From the NCBI RefSeq assembly GCF_002079055.1, contig NC_047502.1, positions 744,001-808,000 on the forward strand: 64,000 nucleotides of DNA, given 5' to 3'. Below, piece by piece: positions 28,465 to 38,606 of this stretch. The stretch comes from Saccharomyces paradoxus. Taxonomy: Eukaryota > Ascomycota > Saccharomycetes > Saccharomycetales > Saccharomycetaceae. The notes beneath the pieces are model-generated. The model had not been told where the DNA came from and did not search any database. It saw only the letters and a list, made by a program, of their open reading frames with translations. A program made the translations under genes and the position numbers. Positions within the stretch are counted from its first letter, which is position 1. Every line of letters begins with the position of its first letter.

Positions 28465-29052
28465 TTAGAATCTTACATCGTGTGGATAGCATTTATGGTT
28501 TCTTCCGTCGGGCCGTACACTTCTGTTCTTGTCCCTAGCCATAGCCTTTCTCATATCAAAGGCATCTTTATTGTCATCAACTTTTTTCAGCGTATCCGGA
28601 TACCCATCTTCAGTTGAGTTATAATACCCTACCACCCTTCTGTAGACACTGTATCCTAGTTTTTCGTAAAGTTTTATAGCCAGTTGGTTATTACACTTGA
28701 CGAAAAGATCGATAAAGTTAACTTCATGGGGCATGACATCCGTCATGGTCTCTAAAGTATTACATAACTTTGAAGCTAGCGATATTCGACGGAATCTTGG
28801 AGCTACTGTCACTGCGGTTATATGGGTGTGCCACTCCGTGGTCTTGCCTTCCGTTTTTGCCATCATGTAGCCAGAGATGTTATGCTTGAATGCAGGATCA
28901 ACAGTCATTTCTAAACTTTTGAAGAAAAGATCTGGCCATATTATCATGTATTCAAAATAAAACTCTAAAGGGAAATTTTCTGTCAAAATATCAAGGTTGA
29001 CGTTGTTAGTTTTGAACAAATCAATGGGCTCAAAAGGTTGAATTGTTGTCAT
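28465..29052 (-). CDS. NAT3: Catalytic subunit of N-terminal acetyltransferase NatB
   Basis: This 195-residue GNAT-family enzyme acetylates N termini beginning Met-Asp, Met-Glu, Met-Asn or Met-Gln, co-translationally, together with Mdm20. The acetyl-CoA loop VAPRFRRISLASKLC (about 87-101) fits the R/QxxGxG/A pattern, and the strand HITAVTVAP and the C-terminal GYSVYRRVVGYY motif are typical of Naa20. Length equals S. cerevisiae Nat3. It lies tail-to-tail with SCD6. Confidence 0.96.
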   Translation of the reverse strand: MTTIQPFEPIDLFKTNNVNLDILTENFPLEFYFEYMIIWPDLFFKSLEMTVDPAFKHNISGYMMAKTEGKTTEWHTHITAVTVAPRFRRISLASKLCNTLETMTDVMPHEVNFIDLFVKCNNQLAIKLYEKLGYSVYRRVVGYYNSTEDGYPDTLKKVDDNKDAFDMRKAMARDKNRSVRPDGRNHKCYPHDVRF

Positions 29053-29518
29053 TATTGAATCCTCTTATCTATTTCCTAAATATTCTTAATGTACTACAAT
29101 CTTTAATATAATTTCAAATTGTGAATTATAGTTAGATATTGTTTTAGCGTTCTAATTGAGAAAGAGAAGACATGCCTGATGTAACATCCGAACATTCCGA
29201 AAAGCCCATACATATTGAAACCTCCTTTACAAAGAAATTTTTTTTCCTTCCCAAACCTACCCATGTTTTGCGCCCACTAGTATTCGTTCGCGTACAGGCT
29301 GGTAGCCTGGCCTCTACGAATCTCGGCTCCTTCTGTGCAGCCGAGATTCTGCTAAGCAGTGTTGCGTTGGAATGACTGTGTTCGTAGTAGTTCCTTGTCT
29401 CTACGCTTTCGCAATTTTCAAGATAGAGATACTATTAGTGGTGGCAGTATTAAGAAGCTTTACATGTTTAATATTGTAAATTCTAGAAGCAGGTAAGAAC
29501 AACAAACTACAAGAAAAG
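29053..29518. promoter_or_regulatory. RPS23B promoter with two Rap1 sites and a strong inverted repeat
   Basis: Two Rap1-like sites lie in tandem: ACATCCGAACATT (29184-29196) and AAGCCCATACATAT (29202-29215), the usual arrangement of ribosomal-protein genes, ~300-335 bases before the start. Downstream of them is an 11-bp perfect inverted repeat (29318-29349). The 67-codon frame across these sites is not supported as a gene. Confidence 0.75.
29318..29349. repeat. Perfect 11-bp inverted repeat in the RPS23B promoter
   Basis: GAATCTCGGCT and AGCCGAGATTC flank a 10-base spacer. A smaller repeat AGGCT-GGT-AGCCT lies just upstream (~29296-29308). It could act as a dimeric factor site in the promoter, or as a hairpin if transcribed. 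Confidence 0.7.
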
Positions 29519-30330
29519 ATGGGTAAAGGTAAGCCAAGAGGTTTGAACTCCGCTAGAAAGTTGCGTGTCCACAGAAGAAACAAGTATGTACAATTATAGA
29601 AGATTCCACTGCGATTGAAGATTTTCATAACTAAAAGGAGGAGGAATCAGCCGTTACCACCATAAAATGAGTCGGATGCCCAAAAAGTAGAGAAGGTAAA
29701 TTACATCATAAAGAGTTAGGACAAAGCCAATCCATTTTTGATGGTCATCACTTTTATGGAGGAATGCCATCTTGCAACCCCAGAGAAAATTCTGGGAACT
29801 TAGATTAAGGAAGGCCACAAGAGATGAGACTGAAAAACTGCAATGCACTCCTACCTTCTCAGATTATAAATCTACGATATGAGAACCACGTTTACTAACA
29901 ATTTATTAATTTTTTTGATGAAACTATGTTTTGTCAAAAGTTAGTCATTTAAACTAGCCGTTGGGCCGAAAACAACTATAAGAAGAGATTATTGGGTACT
30001 GCCTTCAAATCTTCTCCATTCGGTGGTTCTTCTCACGCCAAGGGTATCGTCTTAGAAAAGTTGGGTATTGAATCCAAGCAACCTAACTCTGCTATCAGAA
30101 AGTGTGTTAGAGTTCAATTAATTAAGAACGGTAAGAAGGTTACTGCTTTCGTTCCAAACGATGGTTGTTTGAACTTTGTCGACGAAAATGACGAAGTCTT
30201 GCTAGCCGGTTTCGGTAGAAAGGGTAAGGCTAAGGGTGATATTCCAGGTGTTAGATTCAAGGTCGTTAAGGTCTCTGGTGTCTCCTTGTTGGCTTTGTGG
30301 AAGGAAAAGAAGGAAAAGCCAAGATCTTAA
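29519..30330 (+). CDS. RPS23B: Small-subunit ribosomal protein uS12 (Rps23), one intron
   Basis: Exon 1 is 29519-29583 and exon 2 is 29958-30330, giving 145 residues, the length of Rps23. The intron (29584-29957) has a canonical GTATGT donor, TACTAAC branchpoint (29893-29899) and TAG acceptor. The protein sits at the decoding centre of the 40S subunit. The conserved loop [15 protein letters not shown] contains the proline known to be hydroxylated in Rps23 (KQPNSA). The upstream Rap1 sites fit ribosomal-protein regulation. The exon 1 codons read [20 protein letters not shown], the invariant uS12 start. Confidence 0.98.
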
Positions 30331-30539
30331 GCAGAGTTATATTACGATTTCATAATTCGAAAAAATTCTATTGTGTATGTATATGTTTAAGAGACTAAAT
30401 AATTCTTCAAAATCATCAAACATCAAGTTTATTTAATAGTTCTTTCGTAAAACACCGAGTGTCATATCGAATTTCTTAAATAAAAGCACACATATATGAT
30501 ACATATCTGAAAGCATTACGCAATTACTTGTTTTGTTCT

Positions 30540-31772
30540 TTATTTATGCTTCTTACTTAACCTTGAGGTTAATCTCTTGTACATCTCACTGTTGTTCAAA
30601 GTGGAACCAACACCAACGGCTCTTGCGTTTGTAGGTACTGCGCTAAGATTACTCACAGGGGCATACTTGTAATCAGTAGTGGTTTGTGCTGGTGCAGCAG
30701 CTCTGTTTCTCCTTGCGGCAGCTTGTTCGTACAAGGTTTGTACCGAAGAACCGCGAGAGGTAGGATCTTCTCCTGACTTGGATTTCTTTTTCCTATTTTT
30801 GGCAGAATCCATAACGGATTTCTTCCTCAGTTTTTCAGAATCAAACTCCAGTTGCATTATTCTCTTGTCTCTGTAGTTATCGGAAGCACCGATAATAGGT
30901 CTTGTCCATTCCGCAATTAATTTTTCAGCCAACCTAGCTAGTTGAGCTTCGACACGTTTGGACTTTGTATAAAAAATAACCACTCTTCCTAAACCACTTT
31001 CCTTTAGATGTTCGGTTTTCACTGGTAGATCATTCAAAGCTGCGAAGAGCGATTTTTGAATTTCAAAAGATGGCAAAGACCCATCAGGTAAGGGCTCTAA
31101 CCATATTCTGACACTCTGGAGTAAGTTATTATCTAAAATGGTGTCAGCCAAATTCGCCTTTGACAGTACGCTTACCACTTTCGGCAACAATTTGACCTTT
31201 TGCATGGCAATCAGTGAAGTATCTCCAGTTTCTATTCTCTTATTTAAGGTATCGATGTCCAATTGTGCTGCAATATTCATTTCATCTTTGAGCCTTAGAA
31301 TTTTTTCATCCAAGTACTGTTCCAAATCGTCCTCATCTCTCCTCGTTCTTCTAACTTTCGGTTTCTTCAATATACGGTCCAGTTTTTCTTCCAACTCCTG
31401 TCTACTACTGGGAGTGGCGCTTGAATCTCTGCCTTTACTAATCCTATTTTCTACCATGGGCTGAGGACTCTGCTCATTATGTGCTTCCTTTTCTAGGTCG
31501 TCATCTGACAAATCTGTGCTTATATGCTTACGTTTCCTTTCTGCAGCCTCTACACCGCTATTTTCATCTATAACACCTTCGTCGTCCTTCCCTCCGTTAT
31601 CTGAACCTTTTGTAACATTAGAGGCATCCTCTATATTTTCTTGAGGTTCCATAATTTGATGCTGTTTTATATCTTCGTTTCCAGCGTCAACAGTTGACTC
31701 CTGTAAGGAAGTTGACCTTTCTTCAGGTGTCGCTTCCATCACTCTGGGTTGTTCTTGACCGGCGGCACTCAT
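30540..31772 (-). CDS. SPN1: Transcription elongation factor Spn1 (Iws1)
   Basis: From the ATG at 31772 the protein has 410 residues, matching S. cerevisiae. Spn1 binds Spt6, histones and RNA polymerase II and acts in elongation and chromatin maintenance. The first ~140 residues are acidic and disordered (KRKHISTDLSDDDLEKE). The conserved core, a TFIIS N-terminal-domain-like helical bundle (about 150-300), includes LPKVVSVLSKANLADTIL and IWLEPLPDGSLPSFEIQKSL. The basic tail follows. The frame extends two codons further upstream only with a TTG. Confidence 0.96.
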   Translation of the reverse strand: MSAAGQEQPRVMEATPEERSTSLQESTVDAGNEDIKQHQIMEPQENIEDASNVTKGSDNGGKDDEGVIDENSGVEAAERKRKHISTDLSDDDLEKEAHNEQSPQPMVENRISKGRDSSATPSSRQELEEKLDRILKKPKVRRTRRDEDDLEQYLDEKILRLKDEMNIAAQLDIDTLNKRIETGDTSLIAMQKVKLLPKVVSVLSKANLADTILDNNLLQSVRIWLEPLPDGSLPSFEIQKSLFAALNDLPVKTEHLKESGLGRVVIFYTKSKRVEAQLARLAEKLIAEWTRPIIGASDNYRDKRIMQLEFDSEKLRKKSVMDSAKNRKKKSKSGEDPTSRGSSVQTLYEQAAARRNRAAAPAQTTTDYKYAPVSNLSAVPTNARAVGVGSTLNNSEMYKRLTSRLSKKHK

Positions 31773-32120
31773 CCTCAAATGAAGTACTTTTTCCTTGCTA
31801 TTGCTACAAATTCCTCTCTGTATACCTCAGAGAACAACAAACTTCCTTGGTATAGCCTGGAAATACTCAACAAGTGCACTCAAACATGGATTCTGAGCAG
31901 TGAAATTGACAGTTAACTCTTCCAAAACTTCCCTTCAGAGGAATTCTGAGAGAAAAAAAACCTAGTTATTACCCTCCTTTTATCGAATATCGCTCATCAT
32001 AAAATCAAGAAATGAATTCGAGAGTTTACTCTTTCTTACTAGATGCGTTACACTAATACTATCGATTTGCAATTTACCACAAAAGGCGTTCATCGGCATC
32101 ACATAACAAGATACTATAAA
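31773..32120. other. Divergent intergenic region between SPN1 and TOM5
   Basis: Shared promoter region of about 350 bases. The TOM5 frame is open upstream with an ATG at 32043, but the 50-residue product from 32121 matches the family. No specific site assigned. Confidence 0.6.
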
Positions 32121-32273
32121 ATGTTTGGTCTACCTCAACAGGAAGTCTCCGAACAGGAGAAAAGAGCTCATCAAGAACAAACTGAGAAAACCTTGAAACA
32201 GGCCGCTTACGTGGCTGCGTTTCTTTGGGTTTCCCCAATGATCTGGCATTTGGTGAAAAAGCAATGGAAATAA
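32121..32273 (+). CDS. TOM5: Tom5, small subunit of the mitochondrial outer-membrane translocase
   Basis: The 50-residue protein (MFGLPQQEVSEQEKRAHQEQ start) is the full length of S. cerevisiae Tom5. It has an acidic cytosolic N-terminal helix and a C-terminal tail anchor (about 26-45, TLKQAAYVAAFLWVSPMIWH) ending in KKQWK. Tom5 helps hand precursors to the Tom40 channel and stabilises the TOM complex. An in-frame ATG 26 codons upstream would add a sequence unlike the family and is not used. Confidence 0.95.
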   Translation: MFGLPQQEVSEQEKRAHQEQTEKTLKQAAYVAAFLWVSPMIWHLVKKQWK

Positions 32274-32606
32274 ATACCTAGTCAAAGAAAAAAGGATTGC
32301 ATTTATGTATGATACTAGAATATGTTTCTCTTTTTGTATTTGCTTTTGACGGAATGCAGTTAAATCGCATCCCCCACCTTATATAGTTTAGAGGAAGACG
32401 TGTAAATATTTTTTAAAAATTGATACTGCTCTAATGAGCCTAACTCTCCTCTTCTTCGCTTGTATATATGCATATTTTATATGTTAGTGCAGGGAGATTT
32501 TTCGGCTTTTTTTTACCAACTTTTATTATTATGTTGTGCTAACCTTAATTGAACTTTAAGATACGAAATAATTCTTTATTACGTACAACCAGGAAATCGT
32601 GCACAC
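32274..32606. other. Intergenic region between TOM5 and MSS18
   Basis: AT-rich spacer with TATATATGCATATTTTATATG-like end-formation signals near 32461. Nothing else seen. Confidence 0.6.
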
Positions 32607-33413
32607 ATGGGTTTACCTGAACTTAACTTCCTTCGAAAAAACTGCATACTTGTGGAGCTGAAATTATTTTACCAAACATTGTATCCACCCAAGGAACTAT
32701 ATTGGAGCCACCGAATAACTAGCGAATTGAGCAGATTCTCCGACATTAAGTACGCAAGGCCAACGTTTGCAGTGAACAATGGCACATTTCAGAGAACAAG
32801 ACCAAAATTAGACTTGATATTAGCTTCATCTGATATTCATAAACTGGCTACGGTTTTATTCAGTTTAAGAGCGCTCGTAATGAATACGAAGGATGAGGAA
32901 TCCGCAGTAACTATGACTACTGGCGTCCGAACGAACGAGGGGAAAAGTGGTGACTTGGAACAGAAATACTCAAGTCTGCTAAATAGATGGAATGGGGGCA
33001 TTGAAGCGAATGATTCGCCCTTCTTTCAGCTCCAACTGAACAGTAACCTATTGTTTTCCAGGAGGCCAATACGTTATGTTAGCACTACAGAAGACAAAGA
33101 TGTGGACATATCTAGTGAAGAGTTCTTCACACTACAGGAAGAACAGCACCTAAGAAGTGAGGCTGTTTTGGTTGACGAACATTCTCAAACGTCAGTCGGG
33201 ATAAGAGATGGTCAATACGGGCCAAATATAATTCACTTCGAACCTTCGGTGTACTATTCGTATTATTCTCTACCGCTAAGTATGAAACTTTGGTTAAATG
33301 GCCTAGAGGACACCGAAACAACAATGATGGAAATTAGGGAGAAGTCTGCTGAAAACCTGGATATATTATTATATGGTTTCAAAGGATTTCCAAACAAGTA
33401 CGACAAAAGATAA
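32607..33413 (+). CDS. MSS18: Mss18, factor for splicing of a mitochondrial COX1 intron
   Basis: This 268-residue protein matches S. cerevisiae Mss18 in length and position. The known role is splicing of group I intron aI5-beta of COX1 in mitochondria. I recognise no general domain in it. The N terminus (MGLPELNFLRKNCILVELKL) is weakly basic and amphipathic. The identification rests on synteny and length, and no catalytic motif is visible. Confidence 0.9.
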   Translation: MGLPELNFLRKNCILVELKLFYQTLYPPKELYWSHRITSELSRFSDIKYARPTFAVNNGTFQRTRPKLDLILASSDIHKLATVLFSLRALVMNTKDEESAVTMTTGVRTNEGKSGDLEQKYSSLLNRWNGGIEANDSPFFQLQLNSNLLFSRRPIRYVSTTEDKDVDISSEEFFTLQEEQHLRSEAVLVDEHSQTSVGIRDGQYGPNIIHFEPSVYYSYYSLPLSMKLWLNGLEDTETTMMEIREKSAENLDILLYGFKGFPNKYDKR

Positions 33414-33789
33414 ATTAATCCTCTCCATGTACTGCCTATGTCGAACTTGAGTGTAGCATTACAAGTTCAAGGTTTACCTATATTTTGTATATATCTTCAT
33501 AATGTCTCAAAATTATTTCATAAACTTACTTCAAAACATATTGTGACATCCATTAGGGGTGCTCATAGCATACTTAATAAATAAAACAATCTCACCTAGA
33601 TAATACATCTATTATATTAGGATTTATCGATTTCCATTAATGATTAATGTCAACTACTCGACGCGACGCGTAATAAAATTTCGTGAATATTTCAACATAT
33701 GAAATGTATAGATCGATTATTGTAAAACAGCTTGAAAAATATAATTGAGAAGGGCAAGAAGTGACGCAAGTATATCAGCCAACACTAGT
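33414..33789. promoter_or_regulatory. CTF4 promoter with an MCB element
   Basis: ACGCGACGCGT at 33661-33671 contains an exact MCB (ACGCGT, 33666-33671) ~120 bases before the CTF4 start, fitting MBF-driven G1/S transcription of a replication gene. Confidence 0.75.
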
Positions 33790-36570
33790 ATGGTTTCGGT
33801 TATCGACAAGCTGGTTTTTGACTTTGGTGGGAAAACATTGGTCTCTCTCGCACCAGATAACAATACTTTGTGTGTAGCCAATAAAAATGGCCTAACCAAG
33901 ATCCTGAAGACAAATAACCCAGAAGAAGAGCCAGAGACTCTAGATTCTTCCAAATTGGTATCCTCTGTCAGATGCTACTCGAGCTCTTATTTTCTGATGA
34001 CTACAATGCAAGGTGATGCTTTAAAGTACAACATCGATTCTAGTCAAGAAGAACTATTGGCCAGGTTTGCTTTACCCCTACGTGACTGCTGTGTAATCCA
34101 TTCAGGTAAAATGGCCGTATTCGGAGGAGACGATTTAGAATTAATCCTTTTAGAACTGGACGACGATACGCACAAAAAGCATGCTATTAAAATCGATGAA
34201 CAAATTTCTCAAATTTCTTACAATTCACAAATGAATATTCTAGCAGTTTCAATGATAAATGGTAAAGTTCAAATTTTTTCCCTAACATCCACTATTCCAA
34301 ATAAAGTTTATGAGTTAAATGATTACATAGTGGCCAATTCATACGATGATACACACAGAGATAAGATACTCTCGAATATGATGGATGATATTGATAAAGA
34401 CGGTGATAATGACCTGGAGGGGGCAGTTGATTCCGATGAGAACAATGTCACTGATCCGGAATTCTGTGTTGCTAATAGAATTTGCACGAGAGTGGCTTGG
34501 CATCCAAAGGGTCTGCATTTTGCGTTACCATGTTCTGATGATACGGTGAAAATATTCTCCATAAAGGGGTATTCTTTGCAAAAGACATTGTCGACAAATC
34601 ACTCTTCAAAGACTCATTTTATCGACTTGCAATTTGACCCGTTACGCGGAACTTATATTGCGGCAGTGGACTTAAATAATAAACTAACTGTATGGAATTG
34701 GGAAACTTCCGAAATTCACTACGCAAAGGAATTTAAACGAAAGATTACTAATTTTACCTGGAAAATTCAAACAGACTCAAAGACACTAGATCTTGTTTTA
34801 GGCACCTGGTCTGGTAGCATAACCATCGTCCAAAATTTAGCAGAGTCCTTCGTATCCAATATACCTGACCAATCTATTGCCGAATCTTCAACTAAACAGG
34901 GGCTTTTTGTGGACTCTGATTCTGACTTGGAAAACTTAGAAGGAAATGGTGATATAGATAAAAGCGACAAGCTGTTTTCAGATATCACCCAAGAAGCAAA
35001 TGCAGAAGATGTGTTCACCCAAACACACGATGGTCCTAGTGCATCAAATGAAAAGAGAAAATACAATTTTGAAGATGAAGAAGACTTTATTGATGACGAT
35101 GATGGCGCCGGTTATATTAGCGGCAAGAAACCACATAATGAACATTCTTACCCCAGAACACACAACACTCGTTCGTTTCCAATCAGTTCGGCAAACACAG
35201 CAAAATTTCGTTATATGCCGTTTTCTCCAGCGGGAACACCCTTTGGCTTTACCGACAGACGTTACTTGACAATGAACGAGGTGGGCTATGTATCTACTGT
35301 CAAGAATAGTGAGCAATACAGCATAACGGTCTCCTTCTTCGACGTTGGTCGTTTCCGAGAATACCACTTTGAGGACTTGTTTGGCTACGACTTATGTTTC
35401 CTAAATGAAAAAGGCACTTTATTTGGTCAATCCAAGACTGGGCAGATACAATACAGGCCACACGATAGCATACATTCAAATTGGACCAAAATTATTCCTT
35501 TACAAACTGGTGAGAGAATAACTAGTGTGGCAGCTACCCCGGTTTGCGTTATTGTTGGTTCCTCTCTAGGCTATTTTAGAAGTTTCAATCAATTCGGGGT
35601 TCCGTTTACTGTTGAAAAGACATCCCCAATTGTAGCACTTACTGCTCAGAATTATAGAGTTTTTTCAGTACATTATTCCCAGTTTCACGGTATTTCATAT
35701 TCTTTATTTGAACTGGGCCCTTCTAACAAAAGGTACTATAAAAGAGAGCATCCACTTCCAATTAGCTTACCTAACATTAATTCCGATATGAAAAAAGAAG
35801 CTAATTTTGACTACTACAATTTTAATCCGATGGGCATAAAAAGTCTGTTCTTTTCAAGCTATGGTGATCCTTGCATTTTTGGGTCTGACAACACACTTCT
35901 ATTGTTATCAAAGTGGAGATCACCTGAAGAAAGCAGATGGCTTCCTATTCTTGATAGCAATATGGAAATATGGAAGATGTCAGGAGGGAAGGAAACGACC
36001 GATATACATGTTTGGCCCCTCGCTTTGACATACGACACGTTGAGCTGTATCCTAGTCAAGGGAAAGCATATATGGCCCGAATTTCCCCTTCCGTTGCCAT
36101 CTGAAATGGAGATTAGAATGCCAGTTTTTGTTAAAAGTAAACTACTAGAGGAAATGAAAGCCATATCAAATAAAAAGAACGAACTTGGAGTTGATATCGA
36201 AGAGGATGAAGGGGAAGACGATAAAGAAATACAAGTTCCTATTTCAATGGCAGCGGAAGAAGAGTATCTGCGTAGCAAAGTTTTATCAGAATTGCTGACA
36301 GATACGCTGGAAAATGATGGTGAAATGTACGGAAACGAAAATGAGGTGTTGGCAGCACTGAACGGAGCATACGATAAGGCTCTGTTACGTTTGTTTGCAT
36401 CTGCATGCTCAGATCAGAATGTTGAAAAGGCTCTTTCGCTTGCTCATGAATTGAAACAAGATAGAGCACTTAATGCTGCCGTTAAGATATCAGAAAGAGC
36501 TGAACTGTCCTCTCTTGTTAAAAGAATTAATGATATAAGAGAAGCCAGATATGAACAGCAATTGAAATAG
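33790..36570 (+). CDS. CTF4: Ctf4, replisome hub linking CMG helicase, polymerase alpha and cohesion factors
   Basis: From the ATG at 33790 (MVSVIDKLVFDFGGKT) the protein has 926 residues, one fewer than I recall for S. cerevisiae. The frame continues 15 codons upstream without an ATG. An N-terminal WD40 propeller (about 1-380, with VAWHPKGLHFALPCSDDTVK and LTVWNWETSEIHY) leads into an acidic linker (EDEEDFIDDDDGAGY, ~435-450). The SepB-type propeller and helical domain (about 470-926) form the trimer that binds CIP-box clients. Expression fits the MCB upstream. Confidence 0.97.
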   Translation: MVSVIDKLVFDFGGKTLVSLAPDNNTLCVANKNGLTKILKTNNPEEEPETLDSSKLVSSVRCYSSSYFLMTTMQGDALKYNIDSSQEELLARFALPLRDCCVIHSGKMAVFGGDDLELILLELDDDTHKKHAIKIDEQISQISYNSQMNILAVSMINGKVQIFSLTSTIPNKVYELNDYIVANSYDDTHRDKILSNMMDDIDKDGDNDLEGAVDSDENNVTDPEFCVANRICTRVAWHPKGLHFALPCSDDTVKIFSIKGYSLQKTLSTNHSSKTHFIDLQFDPLRGTYIAAVDLNNKLTVWNWETSEIHYAKEFKRKITNFTWKIQTDSKTLDLVLGTWSGSITIVQNLAESFVSNIPDQSIAESSTKQGLFVDSDSDLENLEGNGDIDKSDKLFSDITQEANAEDVFTQTHDGPSASNEKRKYNFEDEEDFIDDDDGAGYISGKKPHNEHSYPRTHNTRSFPISSANTAKFRYMPFSPAGTPFGFTDRRYLTMNEVGYVSTVKNSEQYSITVSFFDVGRFREYHFEDLFGYDLCFLNEKGTLFGQSKTGQIQYRPHDSIHSNWTKIIPLQTGERITSVAATPVCVIVGSSLGYFRSFNQFGVPFTVEKTSPIVALTAQNYRVFSVHYSQFHGISYSLFELGPSNKRYYKREHPLPISLPNINSDMKKEANFDYYNFNPMGIKSLFFSSYGDPCIFGSDNTLLLLSKWRSPEESRWLPILDSNMEIWKMSGGKETTDIHVWPLALTYDTLSCILVKGKHIWPEFPLPLPSEMEIRMPVFVKSKLLEEMKAISNKKNELGVDIEEDEGEDDKEIQVPISMAAEEEYLRSKVLSELLTDTLENDGEMYGNENEVLAALNGAYDKALLRLFASACSDQNVEKALSLAHELKQDRALNAAVKISERAELSSLVKRINDIREARYEQQLK

Positions 36571-36884
36571 CATGTAAAATACATATATAAAAAACAAACC
36601 ACGGTTCAAACCACGGTTGTGCATCAATATGGTTTATTTGTTCGAATGCGACAATAATAAAGAAATACGTTGAACATGATCTGAGTTGGGAGCGACATCT
36701 TTGAGAATTTTCGCGAAAGGAAAAAGTGAAAAAATATGAAAAAAAAAATAGTGATGACATTTTATAGATGAGCATCACTTAAACAGTGTAACACCAGGTC
36801 CTGTGCGGCAAATATTCGAATAAGCATCAATTCAAAGTTCCCTATCTTTTCTTTAGCGTTCCAAAATAATATAAAGACAAGAAA
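36571..36884. promoter_or_regulatory. CTF4-RRP9 intergenic region
   Basis: Holds a perfect tandem 12-mer CAAACCACGGTT (36595-36606, 36607-36618) just after CTF4, and a PAC-like core GATGAG (36767-36772) ~115 bases before RRP9, with poly(A) tracts. PAC is common before ribosome-biogenesis genes. Confidence 0.5.
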
Positions 36885-38606
36885 ATGTCAGATGTTACCC
36901 AACAGAAAAAGAGGAAGAGATCCAGAGAAGAAGTCGATCGGTCAAGACCCACAGCAGACGAAGAAATTACAGATCCATCCTCGAATGAAGATGAACAATC
37001 AGAAGTTGCCGATGAAGAAGATGCATTGGAATCTGAAGAAGAATTCGAGGGAGAAAATCCAGCCGATAAAAGAAGAAGGCTAGCAAAACAATATCTAGAG
37101 AATCTGAAAAGCGAAGCTAATGACATTTTAACTGACGATAGAAGTACTGAAGAAAAAGACTCAAAGCATCTTAAGGAAAGAACGATCGATGAATACAATA
37201 ACTTTGACGCTGGTGATTTAGATAAGGATATCATTGCATCTAGGTTGAAAGAAGACGTCGCTGAACAGCAAGGCCGGGTCTTCAGATATTTTGCTGATAA
37301 ACTTCTAATATCTGAAGCCAAAAAGAGCTTTACCAGGGTGGGGGAAAATAATCTTACTTGCATTAGTTGTTTCCAACCAGTTTTAAGCAAATATACTTTT
37401 GAGGAATCATCTAATGGCGATAAGAACAAAGGTAGGTTGTTTGCTTATACAGTTAGCAAAGACTTACAACTTACAAAATATGACATCACCAACTTTAGTC
37501 AAAGACCAAAGAAGCTAAAATACGCTAAAGGCGGAGCAAAATATATACCTACGAGCAAGCACGAATATGAGAATACCACAGAAGGTCATTATGACGAAAT
37601 TTTGACTGTAGCAGCTTCGCCAGATGGGAAATATGTTGTCACAGGTGGAAAGGATAGGAAGTTGATTGTTTGGAGTACAGAATCTTTGTCACCCGTTAAG
37701 GTTATTCCAACAAAGGACCGCCGAGGAGAAGTTTTATCATTGGCTTTCAGAAAAAATTCTGATCAGTTATATGCATCCTGCGCAGATTTCAAGATAAGAA
37801 CATATTCAATAAATCAATTTTCCCAATTAGAGATTCTTTATGGGCATCATGATATAGTAGAAGACATATCCACTTTGGCGATGGAAAGGTGTGTTACCGT
37901 TGGCGCCCGTGATAGAACAGCTATGCTTTGGAAGATTCCAGATGAGACCAGATTAACATTTAGAGGTGGTGATGAACCTCAAAAATTACTGAAGAGATGG
38001 ATGAAAGAAAACGCTAAGGAGAGAGAAAATGGGGAAGTCGAGTATCCCGATGAATCAGAAGCGCCTTTGTTTTTCTGTGAAGGTAGTATTGACGTTGTGA
38101 GTATGGTGGATGATTCTCATTTTATAACAGGCTCCGACAACGGTAATATATGTTTATGGTCTCTGGCGAAGAAAAAACCTATCTTTACCGAAAGAATTGC
38201 CCATGGTATTTTACCTGAACCCTCTTTAAATGACATTTCGGGGGAGACCGATGAAGAATTAAGGAAAAGACAGTTGCAGGGTAAGAATTTATTACAGCCA
38301 TTTTGGATCACATCTCTTTACGCTATTCCGTATTCGAATGTATTCATATCAGGATCATGGAGTGGATCGCTAAAAGTTTGGAAAATTGGTGATAATCTCA
38401 GATCGTTTGAACTACTAGGTGAATTATTTGGCGCTAAAGGTGTTGTCACCAAGATTCAAGCTGTAGAAAGTGGTAAACACGGTAAAGAGAAGTTCCGTAT
38501 TTTGGCCAGCGTAGCTAAAGAACACAGACTTGGTAGATGGATTGCGAATGTTCCAGGTGCCAGGAATGGTATATATTCAGCCGTCATTGATCAAACAGGC
38601 TTTTAG
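36885..38606 (+). CDS. RRP9: Rrp9, U3 snoRNP-specific WD-repeat protein
   Basis: This 573-residue nucleolar protein (U3-55K) binds the B/C motif of U3 snoRNA in the SSU processome for 18S pre-rRNA processing. The first ~120 residues are acidic and Lys-rich (KRKRSREEVDRSR, EEDALESEEEFEGE). The WD40 propeller follows from about 140, with VAASPDGKYVVTGGKDRKLI, LYGHHDIVEDI, CVTVGARDRTAMLWKI and FISGSWSGSLKVWKI. Length equals S. cerevisiae Rrp9. Confidence 0.97.
   Translation: MSDVTQQKKRKRSREEVDRSRPTADEEITDPSSNEDEQSEVADEEDALESEEEFEGENPADKRRRLAKQYLENLKSEANDILTDDRSTEEKDSKHLKERTIDEYNNFDAGDLDKDIIASRLKEDVAEQQGRVFRYFADKLLISEAKKSFTRVGENNLTCISCFQPVLSKYTFEESSNGDKNKGRLFAYTVSKDLQLTKYDITNFSQRPKKLKYAKGGAKYIPTSKHEYENTTEGHYDEILTVAASPDGKYVVTGGKDRKLIVWSTESLSPVKVIPTKDRRGEVLSLAFRKNSDQLYASCADFKIRTYSINQFSQLEILYGHHDIVEDISTLAMERCVTVGARDRTAMLWKIPDETRLTFRGGDEPQKLLKRWMKENAKERENGEVEYPDESEAPLFFCEGSIDVVSMVDDSHFITGSDNGNICLWSLAKKKPIFTERIAHGILPEPSLNDISGETDEELRKRQLQGKNLLQPFWITSLYAIPYSNVFISGSWSGSLKVWKIGDNLRSFELLGELFGAKGVVTKIQAVESGKHGKEKFRILASVAKEHRLGRWIANVPGARNGIYSAVIDQTGF

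Noticed and set aside
36842-37429. 195-codon minus-strand frame opposite RRP9
   Set aside because: Antisense of the acidic Rrp9 N terminus, Ser-rich by reverse translation; equivalent of dubious YPR136C.
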